This document shows, in pieces, positions 37,544-52,200 of a stretch of 64,000 bases of DNA (position 1 is the stretch's first letter; the number at the start of each line of letters is the position of its first letter). The DNA is from Phoebastria nigripes (taxonomy: Eukaryota > Chordata > Aves > Procellariiformes > Diomedeidae). The translations under genes were made by a program, and so were the position numbers. The notes under the pieces are model-generated. The model worked only from the letters and a program-made list of their open reading frames with translations, ran no database searches and was not told where the DNA came from. The stretch is taken from positions 3,264,856 to 3,328,855 of the forward strand of contig JAYKAV010001000.1 in assembly GCA_035582835.1 (NCBI GenBank). The letters run 5' to 3'.

Positions 37544-39159
37544 AATCATTTGTATTTTTGTCAGAAGAATTTATTCATATTGTCTTATTTTAACAACACC
37601 CATAGTGTTCTAGCACCTTGCTAATACAAACCAAGCCAAGTTACCAGTACAAAGAAGTTATATGAAGGAAAAAATTAAGCAGAGGGAGAAATTAACAAGA
37701 TAACCTTCTACCTTGACCCTACAAACATTATTCACTTCAAGTTAGGAATCTGGATGGCTTGGCTGAAGACACTGACAATACTGATATATGTAAATGTTTG
37801 TAACACTGGAGACAAAATGACTAGACTGCTAGCTAGCACGTCTTGTAAGTTCTTGTTAGATTTCTGTGGTTGATAGATTACTACTAATTTTTATCAGTGT
37901 TGCAAAACTATATCATCAAGCTCAAATCTTTGTTTTGCTAGGTACAATAAAAATACACAGTAAAACATGTCCCTGCTCCAACAACTTTACATTAGTAACA
38001 GGTAATAGAGCTATGGGATTGATTTCCTGAAATGCACAGGAAACCTTTTAAATGAAACAATCTTTTCAGAGACACTCATCTGGATCTAAACCCTGTATAG
38101 CTGTCAGAAGCTGCCGAATAGAAACCCTAAAGTAGTGGTCTTGGAAAGCTGGTAGAGGAAGGGTTGTGAATGTCATGTGAAAGTGACCCTAGATTTAATC
38201 AATGTTAGTCTGACTATTAGAGAGGTCTAACAATTGAGCATCAGTAATGTTTGCCTGAAACACTCCTGCTGATTCTCTTGACTAACTGAAGCAACTTATT
38301 TTTTGCCCAACTGGATATAAGCAAAAATAGCTTTAAGGGAGAAAGGACATGGAGCCAAATATTTTTAAGCTAGGATCCTCATAAATAGCCATCCCTGTGA
38401 GGAACTAAGATGAACTCTGTCTACTTTATTGTTGCAAATAAAATGAAACACCAAATAGCAGAGAGACTTTACATAGGATGCGGACTGGATTAGTGGAGCA
38501 GGTTGGGAAATGTTTCTGCTTATCATATCTCATAAAATAATGCAGGGGGAGATGGAAACTTTACCTATTTGATTCTTTAATGTAAATTAATTCTTTTACT
38601 TGTCAAAATGATATCAAAATCCCAGTGGAAAGAACAGACTATTCTTTAAAAAAGTAAACAAACAAACAAGACGGCTTTGATTTGAAATGAAAACAAACAG
38701 CTACGAAAGGATAGGCTTTCATTATTTTGGAGACCTTGGCATTCTTGCAGATATATTCATGAATTAATCATTGAAAAACTTAAACTCAAATAAATCATGC
38801 ATTTTCCAATGCCAATATTCTCTAAAGAGTACTGCAAATGGTTATTAAAGCATAGTTCTTTAAACTCCTTGCATCAGGAATCTCTTTCACACACAGCTAA
38901 CTGAAAGAAATGTGTGACATTAAAGTCCCTGTAATCTTGCAAAACCAAAGAAAATTGTGAGTAGACAATAGCAGTATGTCACCATGTATTAACAGTACTA
39001 AAATCTGTTAACAAAACTACTATACATACAGTAAACAGCAGGAGTTTTGGAATGCCATGCAGCTTTTAAATTATTAGCACTAATTAGCCAAATCAAAAAA
39101 AGATCAGGAAACACATTAGAAGTGAAGANAAGTCTACCTGTTTCACTGTGTCAAAATTA
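37544..39159. other. AT-rich intergenic DNA, no gene seen
   Basis: Unique-looking sequence with only short frames. An ambiguous base lies at 39129. Confidence 0.45.
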
Positions 39160-39620
39160 CATTTCCAAACAACCAATTAGTAAAGACGACCTTTCAGCCC
39201 AATAAGCCATATGTAAAGTGGGACGGCTTCATTACAGTGGCTCCCTAATTAAAATGTAAAGGCTGCTGATCATTGCATAATTAAACAACATGTCATGTGG
39301 TTTCATCTGGCAATTGCAAGCAGCTAGGCCTAAAATCATTAATGACTAAGACGTCGTCTAAATGAGTCCAGAGACTGTAGAACTACATTCTGTCAGAACG
39401 GAGAGCATCCTATGGTCATTATGGAGATAATATCCTCCAAAGGGACTGTTATGTACAAAATGTTGAAGTTCTTTCTCTCAAAATGACTTTGACTTTTTTA
39501 TATCCAGTTTTCTTACTAATTAGCCTAAAAGAAAAAGGCTAGCAGGGCTAATTAACTTCCAGCTACTGTAATCTAAATATGAAGCTGCAGAACCAAAGAT
39601 TTTCCCTGTGGATATTCTTA
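39160..39620. other. candidate conserved non-coding element, homeodomain-motif rich
   Basis: No coding potential and no recognisable repeat. Homeodomain core sites are dense: TAATTA at 39246-39251 and 39278-39283, the palindrome CATTAATG at 39337-39344, and further CTAATTA sites near 39518 and 39548. They are mixed with an E-box CATCTG (39304-39309) and GACGTC (39350-39355). This texture is common in vertebrate developmental enhancers. It is an inference only, since AT-rich DNA yields TAATTA by chance. Confidence 0.35.
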
Positions 39621-40732
39621 AAGTTTTTCATAAGTTAAAGCTCTGTTATTGAGAAATTATTTGTTAAGTAACCTTATGCCTTGATTGAGAATCCCTTACG
39701 TGGCTTCTCACTTTACAGAATGCCTGAGGAGCAAAACCATTTGTAGTAATAGTTCTCTGTGTGCCCTGTACCACATACAGTCCATTCAGCCTTCACTGAT
39801 GATGCACAGAAATACTAAGAACCAAACAGTGAATTTGTAGTACTGTGAATTCACTGGAGAATTTTGGGGGTGGGAATTGTTTTGCAAAATAATAATGNCA
39901 GTCACAAGAAGAGCATATATTGTGAAAATATACACACCTCTCCATCTATACTTTCGGAGTTTAAAAGTGTAATGGACAAAAGTAACATTAGTTCAAGTTC
40001 CTTTGAAAAGCAGAGTAGACAGGATCTTTTATAAGCAGCCAGAAACAGCATCTGTTCCACATCCCAATCAATACTTTACAGTTCATGTTCTGCTCTTCTT
40101 GCATCTCCCATGTGTATCCTTCACACACACCTTTACTGCAATAGGGAATTCAAATGCCTTCTTTTGATCACTTTGATGCTAAAACTCATTCAAGGGCTTT
40201 GCCATTTGAAAGTAAATAACACTGGATCTAATTGAACTTGAAAGAAAACAACTTGGCAGAAAAATTAAGAAGTTCTTAGTGTCTGCCAGATTTGCAGATA
40301 ATAAAGAACTAAATGAATTTAGGGGAGAAAGAATAAAAAAAATATAGCAACAATAAATATCTGAAAATAGCAAGTGGGTAATGATCTGAAACTAAGGGTG
40401 AACATGTGATAAATGCAGTGCACATTTTATTTCTCAGCTCACAATACCTATTTCAAGTTGTCAGCCTCTCACCACAGCTCGGTGAACGGAAAAAGAATCA
40501 GTTCAAGACTTCCGCTTGAATTTCACTTTTGTTTCTTTCTCTTACATGTACAAAAGGTACATTTTTCTTGTTCCAAAACATCACAGAGACTAGTCACAAA
40601 GTAAACCACCAAGATGAACACTAAAAGTGAGAGACAACTCTGAAAAAAAAAATTATCTGTTCACAAACTTTGTACTGGAAAATCACTTTATTTCCAGCAT
40701 TTTTACTGCGCTCGCTCTCTAGCAATTCTGTG
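39621..40732. other. intergenic DNA, no gene seen
   Basis: AT-rich unique sequence. An ambiguous base lies at 39898. Confidence 0.45.
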
Positions 40733-40795
40733 GACTTACACAGATGTAAAACTGATCCAGCTAAAATAATTCAACTTCAACCAGTGTAAAGTATG
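40733..40795. repeat. possible degenerate stem-loop repeat (TTACAC/GTGTAA type)
   Basis: Left arm CTTACACAGATGTAAAACTGAT and right arm CCAGTGTAAAG are imperfect inverted copies around a short AT-rich loop. The TTACAC...GTGTAA theme matches another of the old sauropsid stem-loop repeats. Weak because the match is short. Confidence 0.35.
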
Positions 40796-43700
40796 CGAGA
40801 AAGACAAGAAATTGGCCAAATGCTTCTTACTGACTACCAGGCATGTACTTCATACAAGCAATTTGACTTAAAAAATGCAAACAAGGGTTATTTCCATTCT
40901 AATTAAATGATGCATTTCTTCTCTGAGGTTTCTGTATTTCTTGCAGTTTAAAGTTTGTGTTGGTTCTATGGCACACTGTTATGATTGTTTTGATTATTCC
41001 TCTTCATTTCCAATCTAATGATTGCAATCAACTTGATGCCAAGAAATCACCCTCGGTGTTTCTTCTGTTGTCTCTAACATAAGCTAAGTTTTGCTCTAGA
41101 TAGATACAGAACTCTCCTCTTTGAGCTTGCTGGAGAATAGTTATCAACTGTGTGTGATTACTCTGCAGACCTTCTCTCTGGTAGAAACACAACTCAGAAA
41201 ATTATTATAGCAGGAAATCCTACTGTTTCCTCATTCAACCTCTTGTTAACACCAACTTTCTGCCTTCTGTGTCTGACAGCTTTACTCCTTACAAAGACTA
41301 GAGGCCCCTTTACAGTAACTCAGTTTAACAATGCTGCCAACTGAAAAATGGACCACAAGACTTTTAAATACTCTGCTATTCACAATGAAGTTTACATACA
41401 GTCAAATTTGCCTCTTCTGAAAGAGGAAGTTCATGAAAAAAAGGTCTTATTGTATTTCTCTCTACTGGGAAACAATTACTTTCCCATGGATAAAATATAA
41501 AAGGATGAGATATCTTTTTTATTTCCATAAAAGACAGCACTCTTAATAAAAGGATATATTCATAGCTAATCTTTTTGATTCAAAGAGAATACGCTAACAG
41601 TGAGATTGCCTAATTATTAATGTACTTCTATGAAATAGCTAGTGAATGCTCATAAATTCTCATTTGCATTCATGATCCACCATCAGGTCTGGGCTTTCCA
41701 TTTTCCATTTTAAAATACAGTAACAAAATAATGCCCTTTTCTGAGGAGCTATGAGTATATGGTTCAAGTAGACTATGCACCTGAGAACTCTAAACAGCAA
41801 AGGTTTTTAAAGAGCAGACCACTGCTGACTTGTTTAGAAAAAAGACAACTATTGCTGAATAGGGTTAACCCCACCATGGGGCTTACAAAGTATTCAGAAT
41901 GCCAGTTCGTTTCCTCTAAGAAGACGTTTTATATTGTATATTCAAATTACTGTTTTACACACACTATAAATGTGAAGTGTCAAATAAGATTCTTATAGCT
42001 GTATTAAGATCTTAATTTTAGAAATATAAAATCATAAAATAAGGTTCATGTCCTCTATAGAACACAAACACACATCTTTCACGCATCCATCTTTGCACAA
42101 GGAGTAACAAGCAGAAAGTTGCCCTCAGCCAAACTATTTTCTCTTGTTCTGACAAGGGTGATGACTTTGCCCATTTCTGTATCCTATCATAAAACAGAAT
42201 ATAGGGATGGTCCACAAACATGAGTAATCTGACAGGCCATCCTCCTCGCCACTCCTGAGTTTCTCTGTTGAAATTTTTTTCCTGTGTTTTCTAATTGATG
42301 ATTGAATGAATTGATGATGAATGAAGACAATAGAGTTTCAGAAATCCCTGCAATTCCAACAGAGAGTATCAGATGATTACTGTGTAGTAGTACATATTCT
42401 TTGTCCAAACACTCTTCTATATCATACAGATTTTCAGAGAAGGCTCAGAAGTAGAGAAGGGGCAGGGCATGTCACATAGCTAATCAAATCTTTTATCTTC
42501 CCTCTGTATGGTATGAAAGAACAGAAATCTGCATGCACGTGATCTAGGCATGGAAAATGTGTATCTTTTAAGTCTTATGGTTGAATGAAGAAATTATGAG
42601 GTAGGAGTGCATACTTTCTCAGTTTGAGGATGGAGAGAGATGTCAGAATATCTCAAAATCTTTAAAATAGAAGGGAAGAAGTTCAGTAAACGCCAGGAGC
42701 ATTCAAGGTTCTGAGAGTGGTTTTTAAGTTGTTAGTCAATGGACAGCAGTTACAGAAAATAGCAGAGCTGCCTAATAATACTAGTACATTTATTTATTAC
42801 CATAGCACTGTCACCATCCCAATATTATGTCCATTACTAACTATAATACTTTTTAGATACATCTGTTACTATTGTTACTTCATGATGCTGTGATACTTTC
42901 ATGTTGTTNCTGTTGTGAAAGATTCAAATGTTATTACCCATCATTCTTCATAAACAAATAAAATAATACAAAGCTTCTCAAAGCAAAGGTTAAAAGCGGA
43001 AGAAAACAATAGCACTAAAGAAGAAGAAGAAGAAGAGATATCTATGGCAACAAGTACTGGATACCATTTCTGATAAATAAATTTTCAAATGATAGCAACA
43101 GAGTAGGAATGAAGGAAGGAAGAGAAAGGGAGACAGAGAAGAATGACAGAGTATATGGGGAGGGAGAGAGGGGAACAAACTGTGAGAAGTTACATGGCAA
43201 TTGCTATGGTTCCAGATAACAAATAATTAGTCTGTGAGTTCAACAAACCATCAGATGCACTTAGTTTGTAATAGACATATCCTATTATCACTCTCAGTCT
43301 CAGAGCACAGCTAAAGTCTGACTTTTTAAAAGTCTGACTCAGTTTTGGAATTCTTTAGGTCGTTCCCAGAATCAACCAAGATAGCAGCCATTATTTAACT
43401 TGGAGTTAAATTCCAGACCAGTAAAATAAATTTGCACTTAATTTTAAATATTAGAGTATGATCAGACATGCTTTTTCTTCTTTATATTATTCACTTTTTT
43501 CATGACAGTTTACACTGAATTCTTCCTCTGCTAGGAACAATCTGAGACCTGGCCATATTTCAATGAAACCCTGGCACACAAGCCTGTCCTTTCCCTGTTC
43601 CATGCAGCTACTCTTTCAGTTTTGAATGCATCAATCATGCCACAGCTAATTAATGTTATCCTACAAATAGATAAAAAAAAATTAAATATAAAACCATAGT

Positions 43701-46642
43701 GAACAGATAGATATGTGTCTTTTCTATATAATGTATTATTTGCAGTAAACCATATGATTTGTCATGCTTATTAAAGGTACCTGAATAAAGTTTTCCTTCA
43801 TTCATCTGCAGCAACTAGATATGCTTATATGTACTGTGTATACCTGACTTTGAAAGCAAATGTGTGCTATATGTCACTGTGTACATTTCGTGATACAAAT
43901 ACATGCCTTTTCTCATTCTCATTAAAACTATAGTAGGCCAATTCCATTTAATGAACTTTTATAAGGAAAAGGTAGCAGCCCTTCTTCTCCTAACTATGAT
44001 GACAGTAGTGAACCACAGCATTAACAGGGTTGTGAGACTTCACCTGATAGTGAAATCACTAAGCTGACTGGGAAGGGATCATTTCAGATGCATTTCACTC
44101 AAAGCAGGAACCAACTACTTTTTGTTCCAAAAAAAGCTCAGAATGGCAGACGTGTTTCCATATTTTTCTTCTGAGTGTCAAATGTTTGTTTTCTTGCTGT
44201 TTGTTCTTTTTCCCATGGTACACTAGAAAACTGAAATTCTGGTATCCAAATAAGTATATAAATTTTGGCTCTAATACATAGCTTTCTAGAGAGCTAAGGA
44301 AGTTAGCAGTAAAAGCTATAGTCTGTTACGTCCATTTCTTCCTCACTATCACTCTTGTATAAGCTAACTCCACAGAACTAAGATAGGAAAACTTTAGAAT
44401 AGGAAAGAACCGGTGAAAACTACATATATATAATTAGAAGCAACTGCAATAGAATTTCACCTGCCCCTCAGGGGTGGAGCAACCATAAAGGTTCTGCATT
44501 TATGTCTCCCCTATTTGTATCTTTTCAGTCAGATTCCTAATAGCAGTCTGCATTTGTTGACTTTTCAGAAGGATTAGTAAACAAAGTGTACCAACGTGAT
44601 GGCTCCAGGCAGTATCACTTTATGGGACTTTGTATTAGCAGGGTAGAGTCATGAGGGATTCGAAGAAAAACTCTGAATTTTCAAAGTATAGCCAAATCAT
44701 TATCCCTTGCGGTGAAGATTCAGATTCCCATAAGAAACTACCTGTTTCAGAATCTAAACCTTCACAAAGGCAGAGAAATCTACATGAAATCAGTCCATTA
44801 CTAGGAAATTGTTAGCACCGGCAACATTGCAAAATGTAAACAATAAATTACAGTGCATAATTTCTCTATAAAACTAAGAATTCTTAAAGCATATTGAATA
44901 TAAAAAAGAGCCAGAGGGTAAACTTTCAAGAAATGTAGCAATAGCAATTCAAGCTTGTTCTGAGGAAGCGATATATGCTGTAGGGCTGATAGCATTTTTT
45001 TTCTATCTACAGTCATTCTTTCTAAAAGGCNGGAGTCATTGATCCAAAATCTGTTCTCAGTTAAACCTGGACAAACTCATTGCTGTCTAAGCACAAGGTA
45101 CAGTAACCAACGAAGATTTCCTTTATACCTGGATTCCGGACAATATATTTAGGGTAAATACCCTAAGTACTCCTTTGTATCTTTCCATCAACCTTTCTCA
45201 AACATTATCACAGAAAACAATTCTTACTATATGCAGTACATAAGAAAATAATGGACTGTTAGATGGTTAAGTAAATGGGCACTTCACAGCATTGCAATAT
45301 ATTCTTAACAATTATTTTTCTGAAATCAGTCAAACAGAGTGCATAGTTACCAACTCTTGTGAGATCATAGATGATACAGAGATGCTGGTTCTGTGGATTT
45401 TGGTTAAGGAATAACAAAAATGAAAACTAAAAACCTTTCTGCAGCGTACCTAACAGGCAATCTCACAGTCAAAAGTTTGTAAATAGATGGCAGAAGAAGA
45501 TTTTAGCATAAAATATCTGAAACAAAAGGAACGTGATTGGGGATACTTCCTCATCCTTACATGTAATACTTTGCCACCTCAATCATATCTTGAATACTAG
45601 CTGAAAATATAACAGATACGCATTTAATTGTGACCCATTAAAATATGAAACATTAGACATGAATGTTCACACAAAACTTCCAGCATTTCAACACATTAAA
45701 ATATCAGGATAATTCTAATGTACATGCAGATTTTATGCTACTGTAATCNCATTGGTTTTATGGGTTTGTAATTTTTTGCATAGCAAAAGTTGTAATAAAA
45801 ATATTTACTGACAACACTAGGGAGAGAGGACAGAGAAAATCCTGAAATTTACTACGTACAATGAATAGCCTTTAACCCTGAAAAATACTATTCATCATAG
45901 TATTTTCTGACCATTCCTACCAATGTAATCTCCCATTATTTCCTTTTGGTATTCAGATTAGCTATTCAGAAGAGTGTTGTATTGACACTGTCAGATGTCT
46001 AAAAGGAATGATTTCAGATCACTTTGGCAACAGTATTTACTAAAAAATTAATTGCACCATTTCAGGGAATCAAATAAAACAGAATTTGGTTCTGTATCAT
46101 ACCTCTTTATGGACAGAGTGTCCCAAAGCACTTTGTAACACAGTATCTTACTGACAGCACAGTGAGTACAGGAAAACGTGGCAGCCAGAATGCTCTCAGC
46201 AAAAGTTGATATATTCACAGGCAATAGAAATTCTTTTATTGAGAAGACTTTTTGCCCAGGAACCCAGGGTTTATTTCTGTTCTTTTTCCCAAGAAAGACC
46301 TGAGACAAGTTTTTTTTCAACAAGATAAGGATCCTCATAGATTCTTCACATCAGATGTGTTAACCAGTTTCAGTTAGAAGACACATCATTTCACACCACC
46401 GAACAGAATATTGCAAATGGAAGGCTGAACAAAATTGTGGTGAAAATAGTACTAAAATATAGGGATTCTGAAGAAACACTGTAACCTACACTGTTTTGCA
46501 GTAAAACTGCAAAATGTCTTCTGCAGTCTGAAAAAAAAACATATAACCCTGCTGATGTTATTATAGATGATAAAATTCCCAGTGCAGACTCAATTTAATT
46601 TACATCAGTCAGTAATATGGGAAATGTATGCTGACCAATATA
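40796..46642. other. AT-rich intergenic DNA, no gene seen
   Basis: Contains an (AAG)n tract at 43017-43036 and a purine-rich patch at about 43105-43180. Frames up to 96 codons (46048-46338, minus) show no domain. Ambiguous bases lie at 42909, 45031 and 45749. Confidence 0.45.
43017..43036. repeat. (AAG)n microsatellite
   Basis: About six uninterrupted AAG units, 20 bp. Confidence 0.85.
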
Positions 46643-46662
46643 TTTATGTATATATACATAAA
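46643..46662. repeat. perfect 20-bp palindrome TTTATGTATA/TATACATAAA
   Basis: Two 10-bp arms are exact reverse complements with no spacer. It is AT-rich but contains the matching ATG/CAT blocks, so it is not a plain TA run. Confidence 0.85.
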
Positions 46663-49239
46663 CATATGTTGCTAGCGTATGTTACATCACAGCTATGATA
46701 CAGGAAACACTGGAATGTAACTGGCAGAACTGAAATAATGGAATTGAGACTGACAGTCACACTGGAATCATTCATTCAAACTCTTGCACAGTTCTTGAGG
46801 AGACAAATATAGCCACAAATTTTTGCAAGGGGGAATGTTTTAGATATGGTTGTGTATTTATCTTCCCTGTAAATATCAAGATCCACCAAGTTTTAGCTTC
46901 AGAGATGTGTACTTAGCTGCCACATCCTGTGGAATTAGGATCCCAGCCCACAGAAGTGATTATTTCCAAGGACAGCTTCACCCCTTCTGNCCACATTCCC
47001 TCTGTCTTCCACTCCAACTCCAACCACGGATCACTCAAATTGCTGTTTTTATTTCATCTAAAGTGACTCCTCTTTATTGTCTGATCTTACAACAAGTTGG
47101 GGTTTTTTGCGATTGGAGACATTTTGATTGCCACCTCCAACCAGGTTCTTGAATGTAGAGACATTACTTTTGTATCATGGGATGGACATCCTAGAGAATT
47201 ACCATGGTTTAACATTGTTATCTCTATGTAAAATATCCAACTCTAACATGTAATGAAATTAACATCACTTAGTGCAGTGCATCCACTATGGGTCACAAAC
47301 AGTGCTCTAGGATCTAATGGGAGCCTTCTGTTATGCCAGTACTGTCCAAATCATTATTTGGTTTTTTTTGCTAGTACCATGTATCTTCACTTCAGTGCTG
47401 CATCCAAACTTAATTACTTGGCTTCCCCCAGGGCTGCAAACTGAGGCAGCTTCAAAATGAGGGTGGCTTATATTAAATATATTTTAATTACTGTCTTCTG
47501 CATCCATAACAGTAAAGGTGGTTCTGTTAATCAAAAGGAATGAATTTTCCTTCACTCAGATCAGTAGTAAGTCCATTTTGGACTTTCACAGGGAGAAATA
47601 CTTGTTCATATTTTTTTTAAATAAAATATATAACTGCTTTCTTAAAAATTATGAACATCCATGGAAACTGGGAATCATAGTTCTGTAAACACAAGTTGCA
47701 CCCAGATTTTCAACTATCTCCCGGNTGGTTGCATTATTATTACAAAATATGAGCTATTAATTCATTCTCATCTGCAGAAATTCAAGCTTCTGTGCAGAGG
47801 ACTATAGTTAAAAGCTGAAAAAGGGCACTGTGCTTATTCTTTCAGGTTTTATTTTCAAACTCATTTTCACATTTATTTAAATTCTTCCATGTACCTAAAG
47901 ACATACCTATGACTTATTTGACTCCAACTAAAGAACCAGAACAATATCCCATACTTCAGCTGAATGAAACCTGTCAAGCTTGAGTTCAAATTCATCGCAG
48001 CTCTCTCAACAAGTAAAATAATTCCTAAATATCAATTTCAAGTTTTTGCAGCTAAAAGCCAAATCAAACGGACCTTCATAATGTCATGAAGGTACAGAAG
48101 AATGAGTACAAGAATCTGTGAAGTCCAGAACCCTTTAAACAGTGCTGTTTAGTATAAAGCATGACACCACCAGAGAATATTGAATGTGATTCTACTGGTC
48201 ACTCTTCAAATATGCTGGTCTAGAGAAGACAAAAGCAGATGTTGCTGTGCTCAATTTAGTGCTCATTGTAAAGCAAATAGTAGTTTAACTGAACTTTCAA
48301 ACTTCCTTTTTTTAGAAATGGAAAAATATTGTTTGAAGGAAGATAATTGCTTAGTTATTTGTGGGGTTTTTTTACACAAATATCTGCACTCGTTGTACCT
48401 CTTGATACTGTTATGCAGCATTAACACTACGTTTCTATCCCTATTTGTGATACTATATGTTAGACTTAGGACTGATCTTGAGGGAACTACAGGTCACATA
48501 GCACTGTCGCTCAGAAATTGCTGGTCCTAAGTAACACAGTTTAAAAAAAATTAAAGAGAGAAAACTAACTAATCCAAGGTTAAAAATGTCAACCAAAAGG
48601 GAAAGAAGGTAAAGGAAGAAACAGTGGAGATGATTATTTAAAAATTAAAAGTAGAGTCTCCCCAGAGATGGTGAAAGTAGGAAGGACAGCATCATTTCAG
48701 TTCTTCTGTACAATTTAAATTAAAATAATCATGTATGCATATGTTGAGAACACTCCAACACTCCATTGGCTAAAAAAGCTACTGGGCAGCTAATGGGTAA
48801 GATCCTTAGGTAGTCTAAAACAATTCTGAAAATGATCACAGGCAGAGCTTACGTCACCTGGACTTTTTTTTATATACTTTAGCCAACTTTAAACTTCATT
48901 TTCTCCAACCTTGTATGACAACTAACTGGGGGGGTTGAGGCTTGTATATTAACTATCTAAATAGTTCTGTTATTTCAGGATTAACTCATTTTTCCTCAGT
49001 CAGTTGGGTGATTTTGACTTTTCTTTTTTTAAATAAGGCCTCGGCATTAAAACAAATACAGTAAAAGCAGTAGGGAAAGAGAGAAAATGCTTCTCAAACT
49101 ATTCAGGTCATGGTCCTTTTATGGAGCTTTCCGATTATAACTCCCTATCTTCTGGTATTCTAGAACTACAGTGGAAAAAAAGAATCAGGCCCAAAATATC
49201 CTACACCTTCTGACAATCAGTAATATGACACTTAGAAGA
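46663..49239. other. intergenic DNA, no gene seen
   Basis: Frames of 100 codons (46850-47152) and 116 codons (48180-48530) on the plus strand have no recognisable domain, no CpG island and AT-rich composition. I treat them as chance. Ambiguous bases lie at 46990 and 47725. Confidence 0.45.
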
Positions 49240-49285
49240 TGATTCAAAGTCCACCGAAATCAATGGCAGTCTTCCTAAAGTTGTA
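49240..49285. repeat. degenerate stem-loop repeat (CAAAGYCCA...TCAATGG type)
   Basis: GATTCAAAGTCCACCGAAAT followed by CAATGGCAGTCTTCC matches half of an old stem-loop repeat, whose complete form reads CAAAGCCCATTGAAGTCAATGG followed by its inverted copy in turtle and bird genomes. Only one arm is visible here. Confidence 0.45.
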
Positions 49286-52200
49286 ACATTTATCTTGATG
49301 CTCTTCAGTTACTCATCCAATACAAACAAATCAAAGAACGAAAGACAAACTTTGCAGTCTTTATTTAGGAAGGTTCTGCACTTATGCTATTTTCAAGCCA
49401 CCTACCACCATGTTCACCAAACATTTAGTTTGAAGGATCACATATACAGCTGATTCTTTCCATTTTGAGCTAGCTGACTGTTCCAAAAAGTCTTGCAGAG
49501 GTGCATGGAGACTGGCAATTCTTCAGACAGCACTGAGACAAGATTAAACTTTGACATTTCAAATATCATTGTTAAAAATGTGTACTAAATTCAGTGGCTA
49601 ATTGGATTACAGGTTTACTGACTACATTTAAACTACAATCCTGACTATGCAGTTACCCTAGATATCAGAAGGTTACCTAAAGTAAATCCACAAACTACAT
49701 TGCTCCTGTTCTCCTAATATGGTTAGAGGTCTCTGCACAGCACTTAGTAATAAAGAACTTTCTCTTACGGAAAATAGCTGCTGAAAAATGACATCTGCTG
49801 ATACTGCAGCCTGTTATACATCTTATTAGAAACCCCCTATTCTCTTCCACATTCATATCCCCATAGTATCCTGTAGAGTAACTTCAGTGTATCTAAGAAA
49901 GGGTAAAAGCTTTGGGTTAATAATTCATTCTGAATAGTCTACATTTTCTTGCAGTGTGTATCCAGGTGATACTATGCTTAATATATATTCAAAATGACAG
50001 CTTTTTTTTTTTTTTTAAAAAAAAGGAAGCATTTCTGCCTTTGTTTTAAGTATGAACCCTGAAATAATTTATTCATAGTACCACAATAAACTGTCAGCTA
50101 TCTTGACAACTAAAAATGAAGTGTACTGCACTCCTTGGAAATTCCCAGAAATATTTTTTTGTGTTACAAAAAGAATAGAGAGAAAAGACAACACATTGAA
50201 ACCCACAGCCAAACTTCATTCAGATGCCACTGCATTAGGATCTGTAGAGCCCTTAAGTCATAACAACCTATCAGAAAAAATCACCTGAAGTGATCTCAGC
50301 ATATCTAAAAATGTTCAACTGTCCTTTTGAAGCAGTAATTCAAGTATTTAGACTCAGAAAAAAATCTTGATGGAAAATACAAGGAAAAAAGCATGTTAGT
50401 GGAAGAGAAACTGCCTTAATTGGGTAGTTAAGAGTATTTGATAGGATTATAAAAAGGCAAAACTGTCAGAATGCAATTCTTCTCCTGGCCACTGGCCAAA
50501 GCAGTGCAGATTTTAGAGGAGAGAATAAACCACCACAATTAGTACAGTGTCTCCCACTCAAGACAATTTCAAAACAGTTCTCAGCATTTCACTTTTATTT
50601 GCATGAGAGGTAATTTTCACTCACTTTATAGTTTCCCACTGAATTTCTTCATCATTTAAGTCTTTGCCTATAAAAGGGAATATGCCCCAATGAAAAGCCA
50701 CCAATAGCCAGCAGCACCAACACATATTTCTAGTGTGGACAAGCAAATATTCTCATTGCACCAGAAGAATTTATTCTTGTTTGAATCATTCCGCTCATGC
50801 AAAGCATCTGTACCAGAAGCTGCATCAGTTTAGGTACACCAATGACTCAGCTGCAGCTGGAGAAAATGCCCACCACAGAAAAGCTTTGGAATGATTAGAG
50901 GTAACGGGTCAGCGGCAGCTCCCTGCTGTGAGACTCTTATTCATCTTCAGCTACCAAAGTGCTTCTCTTCTCCACATGAGCCACAACTTTCTTTTTCTCC
51001 AAACTTTAACCAGAGATTTTTAAAGGCTAACCATTCTTCTGACCTAAAAAAGCCTGCCCTAAGTAAGGAGAAACTCGCCAGGAAGGATAGAATGAAGATC
51101 CCAATACCTGTTCAGCGCTGCTGAGACTGGTTTTATTTTCAAAAAGAAAAAAACTCACATTACTTGATATAAACCCTGCAAAGCTGTCAGAATTACTATC
51201 CACCCAGTGGAAAGAGGACATTTCCACTTAGTAAAATGAACAGTCTCATGAAATACCTTCACNTCTGCTGCCTCTGACAAGTAAGGATGCTTCCCCCCGC
51301 CCCGTAGGTGGCAAACTTATTTCTAAGTATTCTGTGATTACAACTTCTATATCAAAAGGGCACAAAGGAACACATGAGAAAAATGAGGTTGTATATTCAC
51401 ATACCAGGGCTCAGAGCTACATTTCACTTGTCCTTAGCCTTTAAATGGCTACCAGTATCTTGTTAATTTGTTGGTTTATATTTATATATTTAAATTTTAT
51501 TTATATTATGTATGTATGCATTGTACATATATATGTCTTATCCACAGCAGACATCACGTCATGCAGACAGTTTGCTCATTGTTCTCTCAACTTTTTTCAT
51601 TTGATCAAAGAAAAAAATATTTGAATTAAGAAAGAGGCTTCAGAGCTATGTTTTTGATAGTATCTGCCATGTGTTACAGTCCAACACATTCTGAGAAAGG
51701 ACGTGAGGGATGAAAATCCAGGAAACCAGCAATGCACACGTAAGACTAAAATCTTTCCATTCCCTTCCCTCCTACTACCAATATGACTTTCTCAATCAAC
51801 ATGGGAAAGATAGACTGACAGCGAAAGAAGTAGCAACTGTATTAGCAGNGTTTCTGTTGGGTCCACAGGGACAAGTTCTTTCAAGCAGATGAAATACATA
51901 GCATTCTCGTATTTCTCTTGATCCTTGTAGTCAAGGCAGCACTTCTTTAGTAGAAGGAGGCATCCAAGACAGACATTTCAGAANAAATATTATCTGTCTT
52001 GTGAAGAGTCTGAGGATTTTGTCCTATATTGTTTTATCATAACTGCACATTACATATTAATACCTGCAAATATGACAGACAAAAAAGCCTCTTGACTTAT
52101 CCTGAGGATGATTGCAAAGTAGGAACCATGGCATTTCACAGTATATACCTCTCATCTGTACCACTTCCAGTGGTAGACTAATGCTTTTAAGTGACATGTA

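Noticed and set aside
48180..48530. 116-codon plus-strand ORF
   Set aside because: AT-rich, hydrophobic by T-richness, no family recognised and no sign of exon boundaries. Length is within chance for 64 kb.
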